Source: Phytoseiulus persimilis (taxonomy: Eukaryota; Arthropoda; Arachnida; Mesostigmata; Phytoseiidae). From it: a stretch of DNA of 64,000 nucleotides. The notes beneath the pieces were generated by a model that saw only the letters and a list, made by a program, of their open reading frames with translations, did not search any database and was not told where the DNA came from. Where the stretch lies: NCBI GenBank assembly GCA_037576195.1, contig CM075102.1, positions 31,926,745 through 31,990,744 on the forward strand. Direction: 5' to 3'. Shown here in pieces: positions 49,001 through 61,000 of this stretch (positions within the stretch are counted from its first letter, which is position 1; the number at the start of each line of letters is the position of its first letter). The translations under genes and the position numbers were made by a program.

Positions 49001-52000
49001 TCGATGAAGCTTTGACGTTCCCGTAAGAGAGATACGGATACCATTATAACGAGCCGGGAGTACGCGCGACTGAGAGCGTGACAAACTGAATTGCAAGAGA
49101 CCGCGAGGGTAAAATGCGGCCTGGATCGAAGAGTTTCTCCTTACACCATGTTTATTATTTGAAGGTTCCACGGGCTCTTTCTCGAACCTCAATTCGTCGG
49201 CAGAAGGTGAGGGAAAAGATACAGATTCGGAATCAGCGTCCAGGCTGCCTCTGAGGGATCCACGGAGCTCGAACGCGGCAGCGGTCGCTGCTGCCGCAGC
49301 AGCAGCTTCCATGAGACGATGTCAAAGTTTCGCCGCCAATCAATGGAACAACATGGCATATCCTTATGCACCACCACAAGGTGGGAGACTCCTCAGGAAA
49401 ACCGAATCTGATGCAGGCTCTCCATGACTGCTTTTTGATGGAACCAAATCTCAACGTGTTACACGTTTCTCTGATAAGAGTTATCTGTGAGATCTAGACC
49501 CTGGATTTTGGGGCACTCAGGATCAGGCATTCAGGACGTCCAGAACTGGATGAAATCTATGCGAAATCCGGTCGTCGCTTTTGAAATTAGGGCGAAACGA
49601 GGGCATTTTGGGCGGAAGTTGGATGTTTCGGGTGGAACTCAGCCGTTCCAAACGAGCGGAGCCATTCTTCGCAAAACTTGAGGAATTCAGCTGAAGCATG
49701 CCGATCGGTGGAGTGGGCGCTCAACATGGGGAAATGCGGAGATATCCTCGTGACTCTCGAGAGCTCACTCATGTTGCTTGGAAGCTGAGCGATGCATCAC
49801 GAGTTCCAGACTGCAAAGTTCAAGCATGAGTATAGCGCGTCACACAAATATTGAAGAGCAGCGAAACCGAACGTAATATTTCCGATGGGAAAGATACTAA
49901 TTGCGTTCTACACCATCGAGAAATTCAGGCGAGGTGCAGTCATCCGGGTGGTTCCCACGCATTCCTAGCAGAATATAGGCATTACGAGCGAACTTCTCGC
50001 TATCTCGCTAGGGTTTTCAGGAAAATTTGGTTTTCTGGGCTCTAGTGATAGCTCAGCCCTTTCTGAGGATTGAAGAGCCATTACATGGGGGAGAAAACGT
50101 TCTGAAAACGGTAGCCGTGTTTTTCTGCAGCTCTCGGATACCCTGGGATGCCGCCTTACTGTTTTGGAGGAGGTAGTCAGTGGGGCTCGAATCAGAGTAT
50201 GGACGCCATGGGAATGCCCGCTTGCCCTCCTGGATCCCGGAGCCAAGCAAATCTCTCCGATATGGACGCAAACCGAGCAATCTGGTGAGAACGGGGAGCT
50301 AATCTGAATAAACGATTGCTTGTTTTCGAATACGTGGAGCGAGAGAGGAGAATCAAGACGTCGAGATAGTAATGAAATCCGCAAACCTCTCAGGTACTAC
50401 CAAAACCGGAATAAGCAACGCAGCACGAAGATCGAAACGGAAACATCGGATTCCGACCTTGATTTCGTACCAAGATCACGTTCGCGTTCCGATTTTCGGC
50501 AAGGTTCACGACCGCATGCAAACGATCGAGATCAGGCTCGACAAGGTATGTTCCTCAATCAAAACCGGCGCAGACCACCAGCCCCGGCAAATATCACGAC
50601 AAGCTCTTGCGGACCCCTAACGATTTCAGGAGGACTCCACGGTCTACGGAACAGCAGGAGCAGCGCCGCCATCCATGAGAACCGACGTGGACGGCTCGAC
50701 GAGGGCTCGAGGGCTCACTCTTTGGGCGCATCCGACGCGGACGAGTTCGATGAGGCGAGACAGCTGCGTTCGAGGGAAGTTCAGCCGCGGCGGAAGGAGA
50801 GACGACGCTCTCCACTCGAGCCTTGCGAGGACGAATATGTCGACCCGGCATCTTTCATCGGGAATCGCATTGATCCTGATCAAAATGGGATACCCCCACC
50901 CGTTCCGCCTCCTCCGACCAAGAACTCGATTCGGAGGTCATCCTATGAGCGGGCCACTCTAGAAGAGGTTGAGACAATGTCACGAACTCCCATGTCGCCC
51001 CCCAGGCAGCGCCGAGTCCCTGCCGAGAACCAGTCCAAGATTCCCAGACTCCCTCCGAAGGAGCAAATCGATAGGACCCCACGTGAAATAGAACAGACGG
51101 ATGCATTCGATGCGCCTGCGGAGGTAAAAGGCCGCGTTCAGGGGAAACCCGGAACGTCGATGTCTCGAGCTAACGAAGCGGGTCCTTCACGAATTCGCTG
51201 GAGCCCATCCAAACAGTGGACGTGCATCCACTGCACTTTTATCAACCCGGCTGGCAAGCGCGTTTGCGAAGTATGTTGCAAGACTTCTTTCAAAGACGAT
51301 TCGCCCGAGAACCTGGAAACGGAGCGGCAAACCAATCAGAGGAGCGTTTCCCAGGAGAGCACACCTACGCCGGAAGGTAATGCCGAGAACGTGTTTTCAA
51401 TACCACTTACAGCCGATCCAGCGAAGAAAAATTGGCGAACCTCTTCCTATCCAAAGTGAAATCTCCCTCTGGATCTAATCGACAACTACAATTATTCCAG
51501 CGAAGTCTCTGAATAAAGGTCAACCGAAGAGGAGAGAATCAGCAGCCACTTCAGAGAACGGAACCGCCTCGAAATCGACGAAGGACGCTGATGCCTCTAA
51601 GGCAATCGACGGTTTTGACTACGAGTTCGTCAAGCAGCAGCGCGCAGTTGAAGAGGTACTCCGATGACTTGGAAAATCGAAAAAGTTGAATGTTTGAAAG
51701 GGAAAGCTTGGGATGAACTCGGCATGGAACACGGGAGAGAGGGGCAGGACCTTTTTTCGGCAATCCCAACCGCAACCAGGCACAGGGAAGGGCTCTGCTC
51801 CGTGCTCACGTCCTCGAGGTGCACCACGGCTTTGAGTAAATCATGGAGAATAATGTTCGCTGTGTGTGTGGAGCTTATGAGCGGCGCTCGGCCAAAAGAG
51901 GAATCCCTTCTAGGGACTGTAGCAAACACCGAAACAATGGGTTGCTTGCTCACAAGAGTACTTCTTTTCCCGTTCGTTCCGGTTATCGACTGATTCGCCT

Positions 52001-55000
52001 CCCCAGAGAAGCAGCTTGTGTCTGATCACAACTTTCGATTCGGAAAATATTAGTCCAGGCTGTGCTCTCCGGTTTACGGAGAAATCATATTCTTTCAACA
52101 GTCACTTGATGGAACGGGATGCAACAGTTAGTTCAAGATGCTTGCACTGAGGGTTCTTAAGAAGCCATTTTTCTCATGCGATCCTCGTCAGAGCGGGATC
52201 CGAGATTTGCGCCCTCCGGAAAGTAGCCTGTTGAAAACCGGAAAGCACACGCCAAGGATTGAGCTTCGCAGAACCGCCTGGGGAGAGATGACAGTTCCGG
52301 AAGGAATGGCTCCTAAACATTGTTGAAATATTCCCGCGACCCTGGATGCGAGCTCGTAACGCGTATTGTTGGAAGAATAACAGGCTGTCTTGAGCGTGCG
52401 TCCCTATGCTTCTGCGACTCATTAATCCTGACCGTGAATTCGAAAAAGGATCTCAGATTATTCACCCAGCATGCAGCAATGAGTTCCCCCGAACTAACAC
52501 ATTTCCACTTCGACTTCCGAGGCGAGGTCGTTAACGAGAGTTCGCCTCATGCAGGAGCTCAGGAGGAGGCTCGAAAACGAGAGACGTATCGCAGCTGAGA
52601 ACGCGAAGCTCGACAGTGGGCCACAAAATGGTAGGCAAAGTTGGTGCGCTACCTCATCTTGCGATTCGAGTGTGATGAATCAGAAAATCTCAGGAGGAAA
52701 GGAGACGCCCCGGATTCACTTTCACTCGTTGAAGTCGTTCGAATTCCAAGTGATGTTTCCATCGTCAGACTCGAATGGAACAACTCATGACACGTACGAG
52801 GCCGTCGAGTTCACATCCGAAGCAGAAAGTGAGTCCGACACAGAGTCGGGCCGAGGAGGACATGAGTCGTTGACAACCAAGAGCTTAGCGTCGAGGTTTG
52901 AGAAAAGAATTCAACTGAGCAAGGAGAACTCGCCGACCGTGGGTGAGTTTTGTCAAACCGCCCCCGTTTCAAAAGCATAGAAGCCACACTCTTCACTGAA
53001 AGGACGAGGGATCATTTTCCTCGTGCCGCGCAAGCTTTCTGGCTCCACTTCTCCACTGAGGCTTCCCGGATCGCCCTGAAACGAAACTTGGATGTATCTG
53101 TCAACGAGGTCCAAACGTGGCTACTTTTTCGGTAGGCCCTTACCGTAGAATGATGGTAGACTCAAACGGAACACCGAAAGCTCTCTCCTCCATCAATCAA
53201 GCGCGTTCGAAGTTTGAAACGGGAGTTTCTCAGCCTCGACCAAGGAAAAGCTCATTGAAAACTCGTGGCGATACATCACCCACTTCGTCAAGGTCCTCCC
53301 TGGCGTCATCCGTGGAGGTAGGTTCGGTTAAGAAGTACTCACGAACTGTCAAGTGGGCCATGTGATTCATTGACTCGAGAAAACAGTAAGATATTGTCGT
53401 TAGAGTGCAGTGAGGGATTGCGCATGAGGAACGATTTGAGAGACGATTTTCAACATGAATAAATCTTGTAAGATAAAGATTTCATTGGATGAATCTAGTT
53501 ATCATTGTGTCGTTCCGACGGTTGAGAAGGTGCCTATCAAGACCTCCCCCTCATCTCAATTCGTCTGACAATTGGTCTCCCTCGCTCGCGTTTCAGAGCT
53601 TGCTTATGGCCCGGAACGACCTTCCCTGATCCTTCGGAAAAAAGAAGGCCTTTCACGAGAGGAGTCTGACCTTCTGACTCCTATGTGGTCGGAAAACTAC
53701 TCTCACAGAGAGATAAATATTTTCTTTGATTCACACAAACGTCTCAATCAATCCGTGGTTCGCAAGATCGATTTCTTCACCTCTTTTTCTCCTGTGACTC
53801 CCCCTTGTCTTTTTGCGCGGTCCGGAGGAGCTCCTGCAGAATGTCAGGGCGGACGAACGACTGTGAAGTCTCGCAGCGGAGAGAGCTTTCCATTTACTGG
53901 AAGCCCTGCATTTGAGGCGTGCAACTTGACGGCTTGCGAGCCGCGCTTCGCCTACCCCTGCTCTGGATGTATTCGAGCAGATCCCCTCCCTCACAGTTTC
54001 CAATAGAAGCGTTCCTCGCGCAGAACAATCTCGAATATATCAACTCTTGTGGTCTCACTTTGAACCATATTTAGTCCTTGAACATCGACCCTGCATGATA
54101 TTGACTTTCCTTTCGCACGAATGAGTTCATATCTTCGAGGTTCTACCGTTTCATGAGATCCTTCCCCGGCGAGACTCGGGGGGACTTCAGACAGTCGTCT
54201 GTCTCTAGATTTTAAGCCGTGATCGTTACATCAGGCGCTTCTCGGATCCCTCAGCGTCTTAAAATACCGGTACCACGGGACTAAGAAGGGGTCGTGCATC
54301 AAATAACGATTTGCAGTTCACGTAGGTATCCTGGGTCAGCCTGGGCTTTCCATGCGCGATACGATGCGAATACGGATAAACGTGGAATTTTGGAAATGCG
54401 TAAGCCAGGTGTGGCTCCGCAAACTTCTCGCGCTGGAACATCGATTGTCCGAGAAAGGAACGAGTGGTAACAACCCAAGAGGCCTGCAGGCCATCCCGAT
54501 GCGTTGGAGTCTCAATATTTCTATAGTTGGCCGCAACCTCCTAGTATTGGGGATACAAATACGCTCCCGGCCGGGAAAATTCTTCCGGTTCTCCTCCGAA
54601 AAGGTTTAATGTATCTCGAGAGTTAAACCCTCGAAATCGAAGAAAGTCGCCCCTTTTCCAAGAACAGACTTGCGGAGTCGATAGTTCCCGCAGAGATTCT
54701 GCACGTCTGTTGCTGACTCGAAAAGAGCCCGTGATTGCTTCTGAGAGACATCTATACAGCAATCGACCGAAACACGACTTCCTCCACAGTCCGGTTCCAC
54801 GGTGATTCTGAGACAACCTGATTCGGATGAGGAGTTTCGCCTTAGGCTCGATGCCCAGAGTCGGGTTGTCTCCGAAGGCGTCTGTTTGATTCATCTGCAC
54901 GGTGACCCCATCAACCGGTCGTTGCGAAATCTGTAAAAAAAAGCTTTTTGTGTTCGAGAAATATGTCTCTCGTGGCTCTTTCTAGCCGAAAGCTATCCTC

Positions 55001-58000
55001 GCGAGGGGTTGTTGTTTCAACCTCTGTGTTTCGCCTGAGGTGCATGACTGTCGGCCGTTCAGGGCTGAACGTTATCGAGATCTCCCGCTGATTGTTACCG
55101 CGGTCTGGCGTGCACGCTCGTTCCATGAGGAACAAAGGAGATTGCGACTTGAGAATTTCCGCGAGGCTGGTCGGATTCTTTTTTTTTGGTAAGCAACTCA
55201 CAAAGGGGAGGGGCGACAAAATTCCGTATGGTTCACAGCCTGATGAATAAAGCCTGATTCGGATAGCTCAGAACCGAGATCATCGGTTCTCTGCATGCCA
55301 ATAGCGGGCCCCAGTATCTCCTCAGAGCATGCGTTCGCTCCCGATTTTCGAGTAACCCAGACACCCGACTCAGGTGATCAGAGGAATATTTTGTTTCCAG
55401 GGAGCTCGTTGGACGCCAAGTAAATCAGTCGAGAGTCAGAATCAGCGCGAGGAGCGAGCAGTCACAGCCTCAAGTAGAGCGAAGCGGGGGATCGGAAAGA
55501 TTGAGCCGAGAGAGACGGAACCGATTCAGCCTCCTGATCAGGACCAAGTAAGGCTTCCGAAAAATGGATTCCTGGAGTTTGAGTTCTCCCCCTTGTTCCG
55601 AGTGATCTTGTCAGTGGAGCAATCCGAGATTCTGAGATCTGATTCCTGAATCTAATTCTCACCTTTCGGCTCGAAAGAGCTCAGAGACCGTTTCAGCTGA
55701 AAGCGATGCCTCCAGAGAGTCGGACGGAGAAACTTTCGTTGACATGCAGCCGCCGCAGTTAGCCGCCACCGCTGTGGAGCCTGTCAGAAAATATCGCGGA
55801 TCGACAAAAAAGCACGAAAAGCCGATGAAACCTCCGGGCATAACAAGTCGTCCATTCAAGAGCGTCGCGGATTTAGTTGACGAACAGCAAAGAGAGCTCG
55901 AGAAAGAAAATGCATTGCAACTCATGAACGCCATCAAGGTATTCAAGTGCAGCTTGGAAGACATCAGCAAACATAAACATTCACTGCTCTTAAAACATGC
56001 TCCGAGTTATGAGCGTGATACATTGGAGTTATTCTCACTTTGAAAAAAAATTCAAAGTTGGAACACCAACGTTGCGCCAAGCGGATGCATGTTTCCAAGG
56101 GATCCGTGTCGTGAGCGATGAGGCGAGATTTCGTGGTTGTCGGATCAAAGAGTCGCTATCAGAACAAAACGAGACCTTTACAGGAAGGTGAGGCTGCAGG
56201 GTACAGTGCTGAAGACGTTCAAGTGGCGCGGGCTCTCTGCGGAGACGCGAATCCCGTAAGTTCTTCCTCGAATCTAGATAATCAGGCGCAAGCTGAAACT
56301 CGGGGCCCCGGGTCGAGTTTCTCGAACAAAACGGGCATCGAGGGCTGCGTGCTCACATTTTGCAATCCTACCGAAGGCTCATCCGGTGAATTATTCGGAA
56401 TCGTGGGAACTGATTTGCATTCGGAATGTTGATGTCTGAAGGTATTCCTCACAGCCTGGGGCTCTACGAGCAGAATTCACGAATCGCCGAATTCCGGGAA
56501 TCCGCAAGAGCCAAGTCAGAACATTGCGTCCCCTGCTCCTCTTCTAGGAAGGACATTGCAAAACTCGGATGAATTTTCCCTCGAAACTCTTCACCGGCCC
56601 TATCCTCAGGTTCTCTGGCTCAAAACCAACTGGGCCCACATGATCGAAACCGTGATCCACCTATCGAACTCCCACATTGCTGAGAACAACCTCAATAACG
56701 TTGGACACCTGAGCGTTCTGGAGGCTCAGGCAGCTCTGCGGAGACGATCCGGCAATATCTGGAATTCGGTCTTGGATGCGGTCGAACGGAGACAATCAGC
56801 GGTAAGGTGCCACTCGATCCATCTGGTATTCGGTTTCGATTGGGAGAGTCCGTCGTGAACGTTTTCCGTCCCTCAGTTCCAGACGATCTCCGGGAAGGGT
56901 CCGTTCAAGGCTGACGACATTCTGCAGGCGCTGAGGGCTTCTCAAGGCAACGCCGATCAAGCTCTAGCTCAGTTGAGCAATTCTACGATGAACGCTTTTC
57001 TCATGAAGATGTACTCGGCTGGCGCAGAGAGTCTCACGCGGAGCCCTAGCGAGAGCACGGTGGCTCCCGACGAAAAAATCGCGTTATGGCTAGAGAATAG
57101 CAAGGGTCTTTCGGTCAGCGGATCGTCAATGATTTCGTCGAGCCAGGAGAGCTTGGATTTCCTCGCCGGTCCGGAGCAACAGCTGCAGAAACTCGACAAG
57201 CTCATGATGAAGCGTCAGATTCAGAAAAAAGAAGACTCCCGCTACAAAAAGTACAAGGAGAGGGTGGCCCATGCAAAACAGCATCATGAAGGCGCAACGG
57301 TGGCCGAGACGGGTTATCTCGAGAAACAGGCTCGACCGTCAGGAACGTCCATTTGCTCCGTGGGATCATCAGCTGGCCGTTTGCCGAATCTGGAAGATGT
57401 TATCGAGCAGAAACTTCAGACCGGCTTGAACTCCATCCTGAGCGCCATCGAAACAACTCTGAAAAAAGAACGCCAAGAAGTCGCTAGCGACGAAGAGACG
57501 GGCTCGATGAAATCTTCGAAACAGAGCCGGAGGAAACGTACTTCGATCTCGAGCTCGGAAAAAGCTCACATGGATCAAAACGAATCGGTTTATGGCGGTG
57601 AGCCCGCTGCCGAGCCAAACGGAACGCAAGCTAATCCCGCCGTCAAACCGAAAATCGAAGTTGGTTGTAAACCGAAATCGCTGGAACATTATAGTGGAAA
57701 AGAATCAGATGACGAAAGCCGTCCTCCGCCGAATCCAAACCAACTGAAACCCGCACACGCGTCCCGCACCAACTCGAGCGCGGCCCCAGAAACGACAACA
57801 AGACGAGAAACGGGTACAAAATCGAAGTGTGCAAATTCGAGCCCGGCGAAAACTGTTCAAAGCGAATCCATGAGCTCAGGATTGATGGAAAGTCGTGTCA
57901 TCGGAGCGCCGTCAGACACTGATGGGAGCACCGACGAGAAAGACTATTCCGAGATAGAGCTCGCGATCGCCACAGTTCATCAGCCTCCGGTCGCAATCAT

Positions 58001-61000
58001 GCCTCCCAAAATGGCGCCACGCCCGAGCTCTCGGGAGTCAGATGATAGCGAGGAGGAGTTTGAGGCAGCTGAGGAGTTCTTGGACGCTCCGCAAAGTCCG
58101 TCTCTACGATACAATAGCGCAAACGGAGCTGAGCGTTTCAGTGAAGCATCCGAGAGTCTCCACGAGCCAAATCTGGCTGGAGTGGTCACCTCGGAACCCG
58201 AGGTTTCGGCATCGAACCTCGGACAACGAGAGGCCGTCACAACGGACAGAGGAGGAACTCAAACAGCAGATCCAATATTCGGACCGACTCAGCCCGTTTC
58301 CGACAACCCGGGTCATTCGAGAGCAGCGCCAGCTTCGCAACAGGCACCAGAGCACAGAGCCGATCGAGAGAGTCCGGAGGAAGCGAAGAATGACGCTTCC
58401 GCAGATGACGTCGCCGGGAATTCCTCGATTTCAGGTCGGTCAAGCTCGCCGATCCATTCGATAGCCTTGCTGAATCCTCCCGCCCCACAACAACCCCAGC
58501 AGGATGTTGCCGAACATCCTCGGATCATAGGCCCAAGTCACCCGCGGGCTGATAATCCGACCCATGGCCGGGAGGCGGTTTTTCCGTCAGACGACTCCCT
58601 GATGGGACCTACTTTGCCGTCGACGGACAATCCCGGACATCGGAAGGAGCAAGCAGGAATAAATCCAGCGCCCTCCACCGAACGAGGACGCCGCGGAACG
58701 AGAGCGGAGTCGAAGCTTGAAATTCCAAATCAGACAGATTCCAGGACGAACGACGAAAGGTCTACGCCGTCGCCGTCGACGCTGAAGTTTGTGAATGACT
58801 TCGAGTCCAAAACCGCCGACGGTCAATTCGTTTCCGAAACTGTGACGATTAATCTCAGCCTGCCCGAGCAATCGACGTCGTTCGGAGGAAGCTCAGATCT
58901 GTCGGGAGACCCTGAAAATCAGTCGGAGCCGGAACTACCGTTCGAGAATCCCTGTGCGGTGGACAACGGAGAGCAGGGCGGCGATGATGGAAGCGACGTC
59001 AGCGAGGCACTGAGCGAAGCTGTGGAAGCAACGGGAGATGGAGTGGGCCCGACGAGCACTGTAGGGTCAGAAGATGACGGAGAGTTTGACGGAAAGATGA
59101 ATTTCAAAGAGTCAGATGACTCTGAGAATGAGTCCATCACAGAGGCGAGAAATCCAACCAGAGATATGGCAGCGTTTCTGGCACGAGAAGACGAGTATTG
59201 GGCGGAAGAGGATATGAGGGAACTAGCTTCCGTTGATCTACTCTTCGATAACGAACGCACAGGAAACGAACACCAGGGAGCCGATGCTCCTGAGGATGAG
59301 CGAGATCGAGGTCTGGGTCCCGCTTTGGCGGAAGGAGATAGAAAACCTGGAGAAGTCCCTGGCGGAGAGTCCACGGAACAGGTTTCCCTAGACAGGCAAG
59401 CAACGCCAGCGCCGATCGACTCGCAACAAGCTCTCGTTATCCCGAAGCTGCTGAAAAAGAAGAAGGTTGTCAGGAAGTCCAGCAGCACAGAGAGGAGAAA
59501 AAAAGAAAACCCCAGCGAAGTCAACGAACGGTCACAGATTAATGGAGCTGATCATCAAGTCCACAACTCCGACGACTATTCGGATATCTCCGACGAGAGC
59601 CCGGACTCGAGTGGTCGACGGGAAAGTCTGCCAACTCCGGGTAATCTCGGGAGCCAGGCTGCCATGATGAAAGTTATAAGACGATCTCTCGAAGACTTGG
59701 CGAGGCTCGGCGGAAAGCCCCAAAAGGTTGCGTCACGCCATGTCGGTGAGTTTTATTCTGTCCGATCGTAGGATATGTAATACACTCGCTATCCCCTGAT
59801 TCTTGGCTTCTGTGTCGTTTTTGTCCCTGTTCGTAGCTGACCACTGCCTCCGATTTCGTACGGAACGGAGAAAACGTTTATTGCTCAGTTCTGGATTTAG
59901 CTTCCTGGCGCCAGGCTTCGGGAAACGCACCGGGCTGGGGAACGACTGTTTGGGGCACGACTAAAGACGTTATTCGCTTCCAGTGTATCGCCGGCCGTCG
60001 ATCAGGCGTAGAAGTACTATTGTGGTCGTGGATCGAGGAGACGGTTTCGGTCGTTCATCCGAAGGAGACGCTATTATCATTAAACCTCAAGGCGGCCTCG
60101 AGAAATCGCTTCGAGTTTCGGGTCAAGAGCTCACGAAAGGTCGGTCGTTTTCCGAGCTCATCTGTCCGAGCGCTTCTTCCGACTTAGTTAGTTAGCTGGA
60201 CGTGGGCGTGTGCTCTCTACTCATGAATGATAGAAGTCGCCTTGACACAATGAGACAGGTGGAAAAGGCGGCAACGGAGTGCGAATGGATAGAGAGAGAC
60301 CATTTGAATAACTCCATATTCAAGAAGGAGCACGTGCCGTCATGAACTGCGGCTCCACTGACCTCAAGCCCTCCCCACATTTTCAAAGCTCTAGAACCGG
60401 AGAAGTAATTCCGGATATCGCATTCCAAAACCGCACTGCAAGTTTGAAGAAGTGCCGAAAATTCCGCAGGCAGAGAGCCTATCAGATAACGGACTTTTAG
60501 TTTGACGCCCTCGGCAGAATACGAACTTCATACGGATACTTCATCGCAGGCTCACCTGGGGACCATCCCCAGACTGGCTCGGAATCGCTCCCGGAAAACT
60601 CAAAGTTATACCAACGCTAGATAGCTCGCAAAAAATACTCAATTCGTACTTGATCTTCCTTGACTGTCTCTCGACCGACCTTGGACCCCCGATAGTGACC
60701 GAACTAATCTTCAAGTTCTCCCCGAAACTGTTCCCCTTCCGACCAGGGATCATCACCAGAACTACCTCGAAATCATTTCGAAACCCCCATGGTTTCACCT
60801 GATGATTTCAATATCCGATGAGTTCGTTCTGTGACAAGGTCGTTGAATGACACAGTGTTTTGAGAAGAAAAAACCTTGACTGTGGGATTCAGGGTAATAT
60901 CGGATATCGTTGATCGCGAAGCCCCATCCGGAAGCAGCCCGAGATGATCGAAATGTCGATCAGCTCCTGTGAGGCCCCAAGGTCGGAGGAGTAGATGCGA

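Noticed and set aside
58919-59524. 201-codon antisense frame rich in Ser and Phe
   Set aside because: Mirror of the acidic/Ser plus-strand exon of the ligase; no splice sites or start context.
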